A stretch of DNA of 64,000 nucleotides from CAWGMT01 sp963823675. Lineage in GTDB: Bacteria; Planctomycetota; Planctomycetia; Isosphaerales; Isosphaeraceae. The stretch covers positions 186,001 through 250,000 of the forward strand of contig CAWGMT010000009.1 in the NCBI GenBank assembly GCA_963823675.1, written 5' to 3'. The notes below the pieces were generated by a model that saw only the letters and a program-made list of their open reading frames with translations, was not told where the DNA came from and searched no databases. A program made the translations under genes and the position numbers. Positions 45,940 to 55,158 of this stretch are shown here, one piece after another (the stretch's first letter is position 1; every line of letters starts with the position of its first letter).

Positions 45940-46808
45940 TCTGGACCAACTCGCGGATCTTTTCCAGCAGGGCCTTGACCTCGACGACCGAGAGGCTGAT
46001 CTCGACGTCGTTGGCCTTGGAGCCGATCGTATTGATCTCGCGAGCCATTTCCTGCACGACGAACTCGAGCTTCCGGCCCGAGCTCGGCGCATCTTCGATG
46101 ATTCCGATGTACTGGTTCAAATGGGCTCGGAGGCGGACGATCTCTTCGCTGATATCGCATCGGTCGGCCAGGATCGCGACCTCGCGGACCAGAGTCGTGG
46201 GGCTCGACGGCCGACCCCTGTCCCCCCAGCAAGTTCTGGATCCTCTCGGTCAGCCGTTTTTGATAGTTCAAGACAACGGCCGGTCCCCGGGCGGCGATGC
46301 GGCCGAGTTGCTCGCTGATCTCGCGTGCCAGCGCAGTCAACTCGCCGGCCATGGCCCGTCCCTCGGCCGCTCGTGACGAATGAAGCTGGTCGAGCGCCTG
46401 GGACACCACGCTCGCGATCTTCGACCAATCCTCTTCGGTCACCTGCGCAGGCAAGCGGCAATCCTCCACGACCCCCGGCAACATAAGAAGCTGCGTCAAG
46501 TCATTCGCCTGCTCGCCGAAGCCGTGCACGCTCTTGAGCTGTTCGCGATAACTCGAAAGCGCCACCAGATTGAGCCGGTAGTCCTCCGGCCGCCGGGGCC
46601 GTTCCACGCGCAGATTGAGCTGAACGCTGCCTCGCTTCACCTTCTCGCGAACGAGCTGCTCCACGTCGGCTTCCCTTGATCCGTAAGGATCGCTGATCTT
46701 GGCGCTGAGCTTGACGTGCCGGTTGTTCACGGTTCGAACTTCGACCTGGATCATCCAGTGCTGATCCTCGAACCGGGCTTCTCCATAACCAGTCATGCTC
46801 AGCAGCAA
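45929..46808 (-). CDS. yicC: YicC-family endoribonuclease-like protein, one frameshift
   Basis: About 290 residues. The family start is LLSMTGYGEARFED. A TTG at 46808 with AAGGA upstream gives this best, though a GTG at 46850 or the ATG at 46796 are possible. Conserved parts are EVRTVNNRHVKLSAKISDPY and HSSRAAEGRAMAGELTALAR. Near 46212 the frame changes, and the C-terminal signature continues as LNQYIGIIEDAPSSGRKLEF with VQEMAREINTIGSKANDVEI. YicC proteins are reported as ribonucleases acting on RNA turnover. The single indel, with both halves intact, points to a sequence error. Confidence 0.88.
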
Positions 46809-46862
46809 GAGAGATTCGTCCTTCGCACGATCGGTAACCCATGGGCTCACGACGAGCCGAGG

Positions 46863-47321
46863 TCACTTCTTGGGAGGAGTCGAAACGGGCGACTCGGGCA
46901 TTTCGGGAAGCGCGGGGATATCGACCGGCGGTTTTTCCGCAGGCGTGGCCGTGCCCGCGGAGGCCGGTGCCGACGACTCGCCGGCGGCCGTACCGCCTCG
47001 CTTGGTTCCGGCTTTGGAGCTCGTTCCCGACTCAGAACTGCGCGTGAGCGAGGTCGGACTATCGTTGCCCCACGCCGACTCGTTGTGGCGATTGGTCAGG
47101 ACGACCATCAGCATCGACAGCAGGATCCAGGCGAACGCGATCCCAACCGTGACTCGCGTGAAGACGTCGCCCGCCTTGGTTCCAAAAGCGCTCGAGCCGC
47201 CCATGCCCCCGAAAGCACCGGCGAGCCCGCCGCCCTTCCCCCGCTGAATCAAGATGATGCCAATCAAGCACACACACAACAGCACGATCACTGCGTTGAA
47301 GATACCAAGGAGGATACTCAC
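46863..47321 (-). CDS. secG: Preprotein translocase subunit SecG
   Basis: A 152-residue protein. Two membrane helices (VIVLLCVCLIGIILIQ and VGIAFAWILLSMLMVVL) flank the conserved cytosolic loop RGKGGGLAGAFGGMG followed by GSSAFGTKAGDVFTRVT, the SecG signature. SecG assists SecYEG-dependent export. The C-terminal 70 residues are a Ser/Thr/Pro/Ala-rich tail (SSAPASAGTATPAEKPPVDI) not found in short SecG proteins such as that of Escherichia coli. It follows tpiA by 27 bases on the same strand. Confidence 0.92.
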   Translation of the reverse strand: MSILLGIFNAVIVLLCVCLIGIILIQRGKGGGLAGAFGGMGGSSAFGTKAGDVFTRVTVGIAFAWILLSMLMVVLTNRHNESAWGNDSPTSLTRSSESGTSSKAGTKRGGTAAGESSAPASAGTATPAEKPPVDIPALPEMPESPVSTPPKK

Positions 47322-47348
47322 GAGTTTCTGCCCTCGTAATGGGTTGGT

Positions 47349-48131
47349 TTAAACACTCTTACGCGAGGTGACATCCCGGCCGGCTCGAACAATGGCCAGA
47401 AAATCGGCCGCCTTGAGGCTGGCGCCGCCGACGAGTGCTCCGTCGATGTCGGGGCATGCCAGGAGGAGGGCGGCGTTGTCCGCCTTGACGCTCCCCCCAT
47501 ACTGGACGACGACTCGGGACGCGGTCGCCAGGCCGAACTCGCTGGCGAGGTAGCGGCGAATGAACGCCTGGGCCGATTGGGCCTGCTCGGGCGTGGCGGT
47601 CAGGCCGGTCCCGATCGCCCAGACGGGCTCGTAGGCCAGGACCGTGCCCGCCATCTGCTCGGCCGACAGGCCCGCCAGCGAGCCGCCCAATTGAGTCAAC
47701 AGAACCTGCTCGGTTCGCTCTTCGAGCCGCTCGTCCTTGGTCTCGCCCACGCAGACGATCGGAATCAACCCGGCGGCGAGCGCGGCTTGCAGCTTGGCGT
47801 TGACCTGCGCGTCGGTCTCACCCAGTCCGTGACGGCGCTCGCTGTGCCCCAGGATGACGTGGGTGCAACCCGCGTCGACCAGCATGGCTCCCGACAGCTC
47901 GCCGGTGTAGGCGCCGCACCGCTCCCAGTGCATGTTCTGCGCGGCCAGACCGATCGGAGATCCCTCGAGCACCGGGTCGACGGCCGGCAGAAACACGCTG
48001 GGCGGACAGAGCACGACGTGCACCTCGGTCGAGTGGCCGACTCCGGCCTTGACCGCCTCGGCCAGGGCGACCGCCTCGGCCCTCGTTAGAGGGTTCATCT
48101 TCCAGTTGCCCGCGATCAGCAAGGTGCGCAT
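47349..48131 (-). CDS. tpiA: Triosephosphate isomerase
   Basis: A 260-residue glycolytic enzyme interconverting dihydroxyacetone phosphate and glyceraldehyde 3-phosphate. Catalytic landmarks are IAGNWKMNP (Asn/Lys near 10-12), VILGHSERRHG (His near 97), VLAYEPVWAIGTGLTATPEQ (catalytic Glu near 167) and VQYGGSVKADNAALLL (phosphate loop). The ATG shares one base with the stop of the upstream DAHP synthase gene (TGATG). The length is normal. Confidence 0.96.
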   Translation of the reverse strand: MRTLLIAGNWKMNPLTRAEAVALAEAVKAGVGHSTEVHVVLCPPSVFLPAVDPVLEGSPIGLAAQNMHWERCGAYTGELSGAMLVDAGCTHVILGHSERRHGLGETDAQVNAKLQAALAAGLIPIVCVGETKDERLEERTEQVLLTQLGGSLAGLSAEQMAGTVLAYEPVWAIGTGLTATPEQAQSAQAFIRRYLASEFGLATASRVVVQYGGSVKADNAALLLACPDIDGALVGGASLKAADFLAIVRAGRDVTSRKSV

Positions 48132-49171
48132 CAGGTTGCATCTCCGGTAACGGCGTCGATGGACCGGGCCAGCAGCTCGGCAAGCCGCCGGATCTCGTCC
48201 ATGAGCCGGTCAAACTGGTCCGGGACGAGTGCCTGCGGCCCGTCGGAGAGCGCCTGCTCGGGGCAGGAGTGGACCTCGATGTGGATCCCATCGGAGCCCG
48301 CCGCGATGGCGGCCCTGGCCATCGCCGGGATCAGGTCGGGCCGGCCGGTTGCGTGGCTGGGATCGACGATGATCGGCAGGTGGCTTTGCCCCTGGATGTT
48401 GGGCACGATCGACAGGTCGAGCGTGTTCCGGGTCGAGTCTTCGAAGGTCCGGATCCCCCGCTCGCAGAGGATCACCGCGCGGTTCCCTTCGGACAGGACG
48501 TATTCGGCCGACATCAAGAGGTCCTTGACCGTCGCGCTCAGGCCCCGCTTCAAAAGGACAGGCATGCGGGTGCGGCCGCACTTCCTTGAGCAGGTCGAAA
48601 TTCTGCATGTTGCGGGCGCCGATCTGGAGGATGTCGGCGTGCCGCTCGACGGCCTCGACCTGGCGCGGGTCCATCACTTCGGTCACGACCGGCATGTCGA
48701 ACCGTTCGCCGGCCGCCTCGAGGATCTTGAGCCCGTCCTCGCCCGAGCCCCTGGAAACTGTAGGGGCTGGTGCGGGGCTTGAAGGCGCCGCCGCGCAAGA
48801 TGTTGGCGCCGGCCTTCCGCACCCGCGCTGCGACCTCGAAGAGGAGCGGCTCGCTCTCGACCGCACAGGGGCCCGCGATCACCGCCAGGTGGCCCGCCCC
48901 CGATCTTGACCCCTCTGACCTCGAACACCGAGCCCTCGGGGTGAAACTCGCGGCTGGCCAGCTTGAACGGCTTGAGAATGGGAACGACCTGCTCGACGCC
49001 CGGGATCGCCTGTAACGGCTCGACTTGGAGCTTGGACTCGTCGCCGATCACGCCGATGATCGTCCGCGAAACACCCTGGCTCAGATGGGGCGTCAGCCCC
49101 AGGGCGGCGATCCGCTCCAGGACGTGCTCGACGACCCCGGGCGCCGGATGCGGTTTCAGGACGATGATCAT
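48131..49171 (-). CDS. aroF: 3-deoxy-7-phosphoheptulonate (DAHP) synthase, frameshifted
   Basis: The enzyme condenses phosphoenolpyruvate and erythrose 4-phosphate, the first step of the shikimate pathway. The start at 49171 has AAAGGA upstream. An N-terminal ACT-like/ferredoxin-like regulatory domain (ITGVIGDE-type sequence, IIGVIGDESKLQVEPLQAI) precedes the AroA-type barrel: AVIAGPCAVESEPLLFEVAA, GANILRGGAFKPRTSPYSFQ, VVTEVMDPRQVEAVE, ILQIGARNMQNFDLLKEV, PVLLKRGLSATVKDLLMSAE and PIIVDPSHATGRPDLIPAMA. The frame changes near 48895, 48745 and 48575. All barrel motifs survive, so errors in the consensus are likely. pheA at 53971 belongs to the same pathway. Confidence 0.9.
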
Positions 49172-49411
49172 TCAAAATCCTTTACTCTACTCGGCTGTGC
49201 GCAGCGAGAACCGGGCAGTCAACGCTTGGGCCAGAATGATCGTCGTAGGAGCGGGGGAATGAGATTCTAGACGTTAGAACTTAACAATGTAACATCCTGG
49301 CTCCTTCGTGAAAAGGACTCTTTCGCGACAGCCACGCAATCACACAAGTGCGCTCGTTGTTCATCTCTTAGGCCCTTCAGGGCCGCGCATCGACAACTTG
49401 TTGTCGATGTT

Positions 49412-49465
49412 GGGCGTGGGTCTCCTGACCCCGCCCGCTGCCGGACCGAAGGTCTCCCGACTGCC
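49412..49465. repeat. Dispersed element related to the 39-base array
   Basis: It reads TTGGGCGTGGGTCTCCTGAC followed by CCCGCCC and then a GGACCGAAGGTCTCCC tail, the same order as the last unit plus tail of the array at 30852-31172. A partial copy is at about 53893-53932. Confidence 0.6.
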
Positions 49466-49569
49466 GGCTTCCCCGCAGGGGGCCACTTTTTCCGGGCGAA
49501 GTCCCGGAAAAAGCGTAGATTCTTTCTCGAAGAGATCTCCGCACGATGCGCATCTTGGGATCGCCGGAC

Positions 49570-49590
49570 GGAGCCGGCTCCTACAAAAGC
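49570..49590. repeat. Palindromic element, empty form of the intron target
   Basis: The palindrome GGAGCCGGCTCC (49570-49581) is preceded by CGCCGGAC and followed by TACAAAAG. At 4333-4344 the same palindrome and upstream flank occur with the group II intron inserted directly after TA. Confidence 0.7.
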
Positions 49591-49706
49591 ACTTGCTGAT
49601 GCGCCGCTGGAGGAGGGGGCTCTGTCCCCCGATCGGTTGGTTGCGGCTACGCTGCGTTGGGATTGGGACGTAAATCACTCCGGGGAATGATGCGGAATTG
49701 GCCTGT

Positions 49707-49727
49707 AAGACCATCTTATCCTTGCTC
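49707..49727 (+). repeat. Direct repeat flanking the DUF4058 gene, left copy
   Basis: A 21-base exact repeat also found at 50771-50791. A second shared segment (CTCCGGCCG, then TTGGTGCACCGA) follows both copies but at different distances. Confidence 0.6.
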
Positions 49728-49889
49728 TCGGTTAACTCTCACTCCGGCCGATTGGTGCACCGACTAACGGCGACCGGCCAATCGCCGATTGGACGGACCA
49801 GGGGGTTGTCGCCGGCGTCGAGACGGAATGGTGGTTACGAGAGCCTCCCAAGCGGCCAGCGTCACGTCGCCCTCGCCGCCCGCGGATAT

Positions 49890-50696
49890 TCATCTCTTGC
49901 GTTTCCGTCCGTGGCGGCGCCCCGCCCGGCGCAGGAGTTGTGCGGCCCAGCGCGCCGCGGGCGATGGCAGTGGCGGGTCCGGCGCTTTTGTGTAATCGAT
50001 GTCGTCATAGCCGCCGTTTTCATAGCACTGTTCGAGCAAAGCCTGCAAGTCCAGAGGCACATCGGAATCGGTCGGCCGTAGTGGCACCCTGATCGTCGGC
50101 AACCGATTGGACAGGGCAATGGCGTAATACTCTGCCTGTAAGCGCCGCCAGCCGCGGCGGACGACCACGCGATACGGGGTTCGGATGTCCGGCTCCAGCG
50201 CATCGATTGGGAGGGCAACGATCCAATCGCCGCCGCGCAACAGGTCGATCTCGACGAGATTCACGCCGGCTTGCCGGAGTTCCTGCTGCTGGCGCAGGTA
50301 CTGCTCTTGACCATCGCCAGGCCGTTTGTTTGAAGGGCTTGGCACCTCTAAGACGGTCACGAGTCGCGAGTCGGACGAGACCTCTCGGATCTCGAGGAAC
50401 CTCTGAGTCTCGGGCTCGCCGGCCAGTTCGATCACGAGAGGTTGTGCGACGGCGATATTGGCTCTGCCCTTGGCCGGGCGCCGTGAAACACGCTCGGTCT
50501 CGATGACGCGGACGTCGGGGTAGAGCGAGCGGGGGCGATCCCATTCGGAAACGACCACGCGCTCTTCGACCCTGGCCCGCAGGTCCCTGGGCAGGAGCTT
50601 TTGCAACTGGTCGCTCGCGTAGGTCAGTAAGCGGGTGTGCACGTCGCCCCAGTGCGGCTCCAGGTAAGGATCCATTCCGGGAAAGGGACTTGGCAT
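49890..50696 (-). CDS. DUF4058 family protein
   Basis: A 268-residue protein with the DUF4058 start PSPFPGMDPYLEPHWGDVH, then DQLQKLLPRDLRARVEERVV, LYPDVRVIE, FLEIREVSSDSRLVTVLEVP and SPSNKRPGDGQEQYLRQQQE. The VLEVPSPxNK...YLxKQ/RQ arrangement recalls PD-(D/E)XK or Uma2-like nucleases, but catalysis has not been shown. The C-terminal tail is very basic. DUF4058 genes occur in many copies in planctomycetes and cyanobacteria. Here the gene lies between two copies of a 21-base direct repeat. The function is unknown. Confidence 0.9.
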   Translation of the reverse strand: MPSPFPGMDPYLEPHWGDVHTRLLTYASDQLQKLLPRDLRARVEERVVVSEWDRPRSLYPDVRVIETERVSRRPAKGRANIAVAQPLVIELAGEPETQRFLEIREVSSDSRLVTVLEVPSPSNKRPGDGQEQYLRQQQELRQAGVNLVEIDLLRGGDWIVALPIDALEPDIRTPYRVVVRRGWRRLQAEYYAIALSNRLPTIRVPLRPTDSDVPLDLQALLEQCYENGGYDDIDYTKAPDPPLPSPAARWAAQLLRRAGRRHGRKRKR

Positions 50697-51170
50697 GAAT
50701 TAACTCCGTCGTTTGGGACGGTGCTGATCGGAGTTCTGACACCTCAGTTGGCTCAATCGATTTCGGCTGAAAGACCATCTTATCCTTGCTCCCCGTTAAG
50801 TACGACGTCGGTTCCGGTCCAAACAGCCGAGAAAGTGGCGCATCCGACGGGTGAATTCGACATCGAACTGTCTCTCCGGCCGCTTGGTGCACCGATGACT
50901 CTCGAACACACCCGGCGGCGACGCCTCTGGGCTTTCTCAACTGCCGCGGGGCTCGGATCAAGATCCTCTAACTTGAAGGAGTCGCCGTTTTTCCGTTCCG
51001 TTACTGCCCGCACCTGGAAGTGGTAACGGTCATCCGATGCAGACTGCACAGTGCGTGTTCCCGATTCGTAACCTAAGCTTTCACTGTTTGCCCGGTGATC
51101 AGGGAGGGATCCGTAGCGCATCTGCGCAGTTTGGCAACGAATGGGAGGGCCGAGTCGGTCGGCCGCGGCG
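50697..51170. other. Intergenic region with right copy of a direct repeat
   Basis: It contains the repeat at 50771-50791. Nothing else is recognised. It separates the DUF4058 gene from the divergent thioredoxin-like gene. Confidence 0.5.
50771..50791 (+). repeat. Direct repeat flanking the DUF4058 gene, right copy
   Basis: Identical to 49707-49727. Compared with the left copy it has about 80 extra bases before the second shared segment. Confidence 0.6.
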
Positions 51171-51815
51171 ATGAAGCTGATGCAGTTATCTCTCAGAGGT
51201 TGGGCTTATCTCTGGGGAACGATTCTCTGGGGATTGGCCGTTGGCGTCGGGTTCCTGGCCCTGCAGCTTCACGGGGCTGCGCCGGGCCAGGGTGGCTTTG
51301 CCGTCGAGCATTGGCCCGGCCAGAGCCGGATTCCCCTTGGCAACGGCCAGCCCACCTTGGTCATGGCCGCTCATCCTCTGTGCCCCTGCACGCGGGCCAG
51401 TGTGTCGGAACTCACGCGCGTGCTGAGTAGGTGCGAGGGCCAGGTCGAGGCCTACGTTCTCATATTCCTTCCGAAGCGTGCCGGCCACGGGTGGGTTCCG
51501 ACAGATGGCTTACGTGGCCTCGGTACCATGCCCGGCGTTCATCTTATCGACGATCCCGGCGGCGAAGAAGCAGCCCGCTTCGGCGCCCGGACTTCCGGCC
51601 TTGTTGCGCTCTATGCTCCAGACGGGCGACTCCTCTTTCGCGGCGGGATCACGGGGGCCCGGGGCCATGAGGGCGATAATGAGGGCCAGCGGGCTCTCCT
51701 CGGCCTGATCCAGAACAATCGATCCTCATATTCCCGGCAGACGCCCGTCTTTGGGTGTCCGATCTTTCCCGCTCCTTCCCCAGGCACCGGGAGTTTCACG
51801 CCATGGAAGATCTGA
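51171..51815 (+). CDS. Membrane-anchored thioredoxin-like (RedB-like) protein
   Basis: A 214-residue protein with one N-terminal transmembrane helix (YLWGTILWGLAVGVGFLAL) and a thioredoxin-fold domain facing the periplasm. The expected redox site is LCPCTRASVSELTRVLSR, a CxC-type motif (HPLCPC) instead of CxxC, as in RedB-like proteins. FLIDDPGGEE-like sequence (VHLIDDPGGEEAARFGARTS) and LLFRGGITGARGHEGDNEG match the later part of the fold. Its end overlaps the start of the sensor kinase remnant by 13 bases, so both may be sensed or expressed together. The partner is unknown. Confidence 0.75.
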   Translation: MKLMQLSLRGWAYLWGTILWGLAVGVGFLALQLHGAAPGQGGFAVEHWPGQSRIPLGNGQPTLVMAAHPLCPCTRASVSELTRVLSRCEGQVEAYVLIFLPKRAGHGWVPTDGLRGLGTMPGVHLIDDPGGEEAARFGARTSGLVALYAPDGRLLFRGGITGARGHEGDNEGQRALLGLIQNNRSSYSRQTPVFGCPIFPAPSPGTGSFTPWKI

Positions 51816-53640
51816 ACCTGGCCACGAACCCTGCCACGAGCCCATCGGCGGCTGTTTCCCAGCGCGCTTGGCTGCTATTCGAGCGGCAACGACGAGACCT
51901 CGCCAAGGTAACCGATCGCGTGTTCTCGGGACTGCTCGCGTTCGAGTGGATGGTGGCGATCCTGACAGCCCTGGTGATCGCACCGCGCACCTGGGCGGGT
52001 GCCACGAGCTGGGTCCACCCGCACATCTGGGCGGCGACTCTCCTCGGTGGAGCGATCGTCAGCCTACCGATCGCGCTTGCCTGGCTCCAGCCGAGCAAGG
52101 CATTTACGCGACATTTGATTGCCGTGGCGCAGATGCTGATCGGCACCCTGATGATCCACCTCACCGGTGGACGGATCGAGACTCACTTCTACGTTTTCGG
52201 GTCACTTGCCTTTCTTGCCTTCTACCGCGACTGGAAGGTTTTGATCTCGGCATCGGTCGTTGTTGCCGTCGATCACGTGATTCGCGGCTTTTTCTGGCCC
52301 CAGTCCGTTTACGGAGTCTCCCTGATCGAACCCTGGCGCTGGGTCGAACACGCCGGCTGGGTCGCATTCGAGGACGTGTTCCTCATCTGGTCGTGTCGCC
52401 GGAGCATCGGGGAAATGTGGACGATCGCTGAGCGGCAGGCAGCCCTGGAAATCCTCCACAGCCAGGTGGAGAGCCAGGTGGCGTTGCGGACTGCCGAGCT
52501 GCGCGAAAGCGAGGCGCGCAAGGCAGGCATCGTGGAACTGGCGCTGGATGCGATCATTTCCGCCGATCAAACCGGACGGGTGATCGAATTCAACCCGGCA
52601 GCGGAGCGGATCTTCGGCTACACGTACGACCATGCTCTTGGGAAACCGCTGGCTGACCTGATCGTCCCGCCTGCGCTGCGGGAAACGCTCCGAAAAGGAT
52701 GGGAAGGGTATCTGGCCACCGGCGAGGAATCGGGGATCGGCAAGCGGATCGAAATCACTGCCATGCGAGCGGATGGTGGCGAGTTTCCGGTTGAACTGGG
52801 CGTCTGCGTCGTTGGGCGGTCCGATCCGCCGGTGTTCACCGCCTACGTGCGCGACCTTACCCAGCAGAAGGAGGCCGAGGCCGCCCTGTCCGAGCGTGCT
52901 CGTCTCGCGGACCTGACGGCTGACGTGGCCATCGCCCTGGCCAAGGGCGCCAACGCAACTCGAATCCTGCAGGACTGCACCGAGGCGATCGTCCGGCATC
53001 TCGACGCGGCACTGGCGCGGATCTGGACGCTCGATCAAGACAACGTGCTCGAGCTCAGGGCGAGCGCCGGAATGTACACACATCTCATGGCTTCGAGGCA
53101 ATCCGCGCCATTCGAGAGCGCGAGGCCGGCGGTGAATGCCGCACGCACGTTCTGGCCCTGACGGCCCACGCCATGCAGGGCGACCATGAGCGCTGCCTGG
53201 AAGCGGGCTTCGACGGCTACGTTGCCAAGCCGGTCCGCCAAGCCGACCTGCACGCAGCCCTCGAGGCCATCCATCGCCCTCGCAAGGTCGCCGAACACTC
53301 GGCGATCGAGGCCTTGATCAACGTCTGCGGTGGTGACGACGAATTCGCACGCGAGCTCTCCACATGCTTCCTGGAGTCCGCACCGCGTTGCCTGGCCCGA
53401 ATCGAGGAAGCTCTGCGGTCAAGCGATGCGCAAACGCTGGCTGAGGAAGCTCATGGCTTAAACGGAATGAGCCGCACAATAGGAGCCGAATCTCAGGGGC
53501 TGGCCTGTGCGGAGCTTGAGGAGGCGGCACGCCGTGGCGACCTGGCCGTCGCCGCCGTCAAGGCCGCCCGGGTCGGAATTGCATGGAACCGGCTGCGCGG
53601 CGAGCTGGAGCGATTCGCGTATTCACAGATATCGATATGA
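51803..53640 (+). pseudogene. Hybrid histidine kinase with central deletion (PAS-GAF | REC-Hpt)
   Basis: From 51803 the frame encodes a membrane region of several helices (LLAFEWMVAILTALVI, LIAVAQMLIGTLMIHLTGG), a coiled coil, a PAS domain (LALDAIISADQTGRVIEFNP, ERIFGY) and the beginning of a GAF domain (IWTLDQDNVLELRASAGM). Near 53090 the sense jumps to the end of a receiver domain in another frame (FEAIRAIREREAGG, VLALTAHAMQGDHERC, GYVAKPVRQADLHAAL) and then an Hpt domain (EEAHGLNGMSRTIGAES) ending at 53640. The HisKA, ATPase and front of the receiver are missing. It cannot act as a kinase as it stands. A real deletion or a collapsed assembly are both possible. Confidence 0.8.
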
Positions 53641-53681
53641 AGATCTTGATTGCTGAGGACGAGCCGACGGCAGCCTTGTGA
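53637..53681 (+). pseudogene. Response regulator truncated after 14 codons
   Basis: An ATG overlapping the previous stop starts MKILIAEDEPTAAL followed by TGA. KILIAEDEPT is the typical beginning of a receiver domain with its acidic pocket, but nothing of the remaining domain follows. It is probably the start of a regulator gene removed by a second deletion next to the kinase remnant. Confidence 0.55.
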
Positions 53682-53970
53682 AGGCAGTGATCGACCTCGA
53701 ACTGAGTCTCGGCCTAAATGGGCTTGCGTGATCCTGGGAGGGCGAGGCTCCGTCCGAGCCGCCTTGGAGACGGGCACCCAAAGGGTCGCGCCGGGAGGCT
53801 CGCCCTGGCGCGGTGAAAACTTGGACTTGCACGGCTCCTGAGAGCCTCTGGCCACGCGCAGTTTTTCTTGCGATTCGAGGTCGCGTTTGTTGTGCGCGGG
53901 TCTCCTGACCCCGCACGAGGGCCCGACCGAAGCAACCGGCTACGCCACCGGTGCTCGTGACGACAAAACG
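53682..53970. repeat. Repeat-rich intergenic region
   Basis: It contains a hairpin of the type GGGAGGGCGAGGCTCC / GGGAGGCTCGCCCTGG (53735-53815) and a partial copy of the GCGGGTCTCCTGACCCCGC element (about 53895-53913). Confidence 0.5.
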
Positions 53971-55149
53971 CTAGGTTTCAATACAGGCGCTGCGCGGGTA
54001 TGAGCCGAGGACATCGAGACGTTCGCAGCGCCTGCGTGCCGCTTCGAGTGCTTTCTGGACTGGGTCGTCGCTGACGTGTCCCTCGACGTCGATGAAGAAA
54101 AGGTAGGACGGATCGCGATCGCCGCCGCCGTTGGGGATCGGGAACGATTCGATCCAGGTCATGTTGACTCCGAGCTTCTTGAACACCGAGATCGCCTCGG
54201 CGAGCGAGCCGACCTCGTTGGCGAGTCTGATCATGAGTGTCGTCTTGTCGCGGCCGGTGCGCTCTTCGGATTTTTCGGCGATGACTGCGAACCGGGTGAC
54301 GTTGTGCGGCTGATCTTCGATGTTCTCGGCCAAGATGTTCAGACGATACGCAACCGAGGCGGCCCGGCTGGCGACCGCCGCCGCATAATCCTCGCGCTGG
54401 GCAAGCTCGGCGGCGGCGGCAGTCGAGACGACCTCGACTTTCGTGGCTTGGGGCAGGTTCTTCCCCAGCCAGTTGCGGCATTGCGAGAGGGCTTGCGACT
54501 TGGAATAAATCCGTCTCACTTCACTCCATTCGCACCGCCCCAGGAGGCAGTGGTGCACGCGGAGGCGTACTTCGGCGCGGATCTTGAGGTTGGGGAGCTT
54601 GACAAACATTTCCAGCGTGTCGGCAATCCGTCCGTCCGTGGAGTTTTCGAGCGGGACCAGGCCGAATTCGACGTGCCGCCGGTTGAGCTCCTCGAAAACC
54701 GCCGCGATCGAGCCGACCGGCACGTGCTCGACCGCCTCGCCGAACTTGGCGACCGAAGCAAGATGGCTGTAACTGTACTTGGGCCCCAGGCACGCGACCC
54801 GGATGTTCCGTTGCAGCGATCGCGATCCGCTCATCAACTCGCGAAAGATCGCCCGGAGCGTCTCGGCCGGCAGCGGCCCTTGACTCGCCGCCAGTGCTTT
54901 CGAGACGACCTCATCCTCACGGGCGGCCGACCAGACCTCCAGACCTTGAACGTGCTTCAATTCCCCGATCCGAGAGGTGATCTCCGTACGACGGTTCAAG
55001 AGCGCGACCAGTTGCTGGTCGAGCCGATCGACCTCGCCGCGCAGGCTTTCCAGACTCGGCGCCCGATGGGACTGGGACGATCTGGAGGTCGCGCCCTGGG
55101 ACTTGCCGCCGCGGGCTGGCTGATGGCTGCGGGATGGCTTCCGGTTCAT
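53971..55149 (-). CDS. pheA: Bifunctional chorismate mutase / prephenate dehydratase
   Basis: About 392 residues. The enzyme makes prephenate and then phenylpyruvate, the route to phenylalanine. After a basic N-terminal extension there is an AroQ-type chorismate mutase (SLESLRGEVDRLDQQLVALL, NRRTEITSRIGELK). The dehydratase follows with RVACLGPKYSYSHLASVAKF, FGLVPLENSTDGRIADTLEM and NVTRFAVIAEK (TRF motif). A C-terminal ACT domain carries LANEVGSLAEAISVFKKLGV and NMTWIESFPIP, the phenylalanine-binding ESFP/ESRP-type site for feedback inhibition. A GTG at 55158 is an alternative start. It stands alone in this window. Confidence 0.93.
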   Translation of the reverse strand: MNRKPSRSHQPARGGKSQGATSRSSQSHRAPSLESLRGEVDRLDQQLVALLNRRTEITSRIGELKHVQGLEVWSAAREDEVVSKALAASQGPLPAETLRAIFRELMSGSRSLQRNIRVACLGPKYSYSHLASVAKFGEAVEHVPVGSIAAVFEELNRRHVEFGLVPLENSTDGRIADTLEMFVKLPNLKIRAEVRLRVHHCLLGRCEWSEVRRIYSKSQALSQCRNWLGKNLPQATKVEVVSTAAAAELAQREDYAAAVASRAASVAYRLNILAENIEDQPHNVTRFAVIAEKSEERTGRDKTTLMIRLANEVGSLAEAISVFKKLGVNMTWIESFPIPNGGGDRDPSYLFFIDVEGHVSDDPVQKALEAARRRCERLDVLGSYPRSACIET

Positions 55150-55158
55150 TGAGTCCAC

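Larger units (their letters stand above)
49172..49889. other. Repeat-rich intergenic region
   Basis: No gene is supported. It contains a dispersed GGGTCTCC-GACCCCGCC element at about 49412-49465, the uninterrupted palindrome that marks the intron target type (49570-49581), and one copy of a direct repeat at 49707-49727. Confidence 0.5.
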
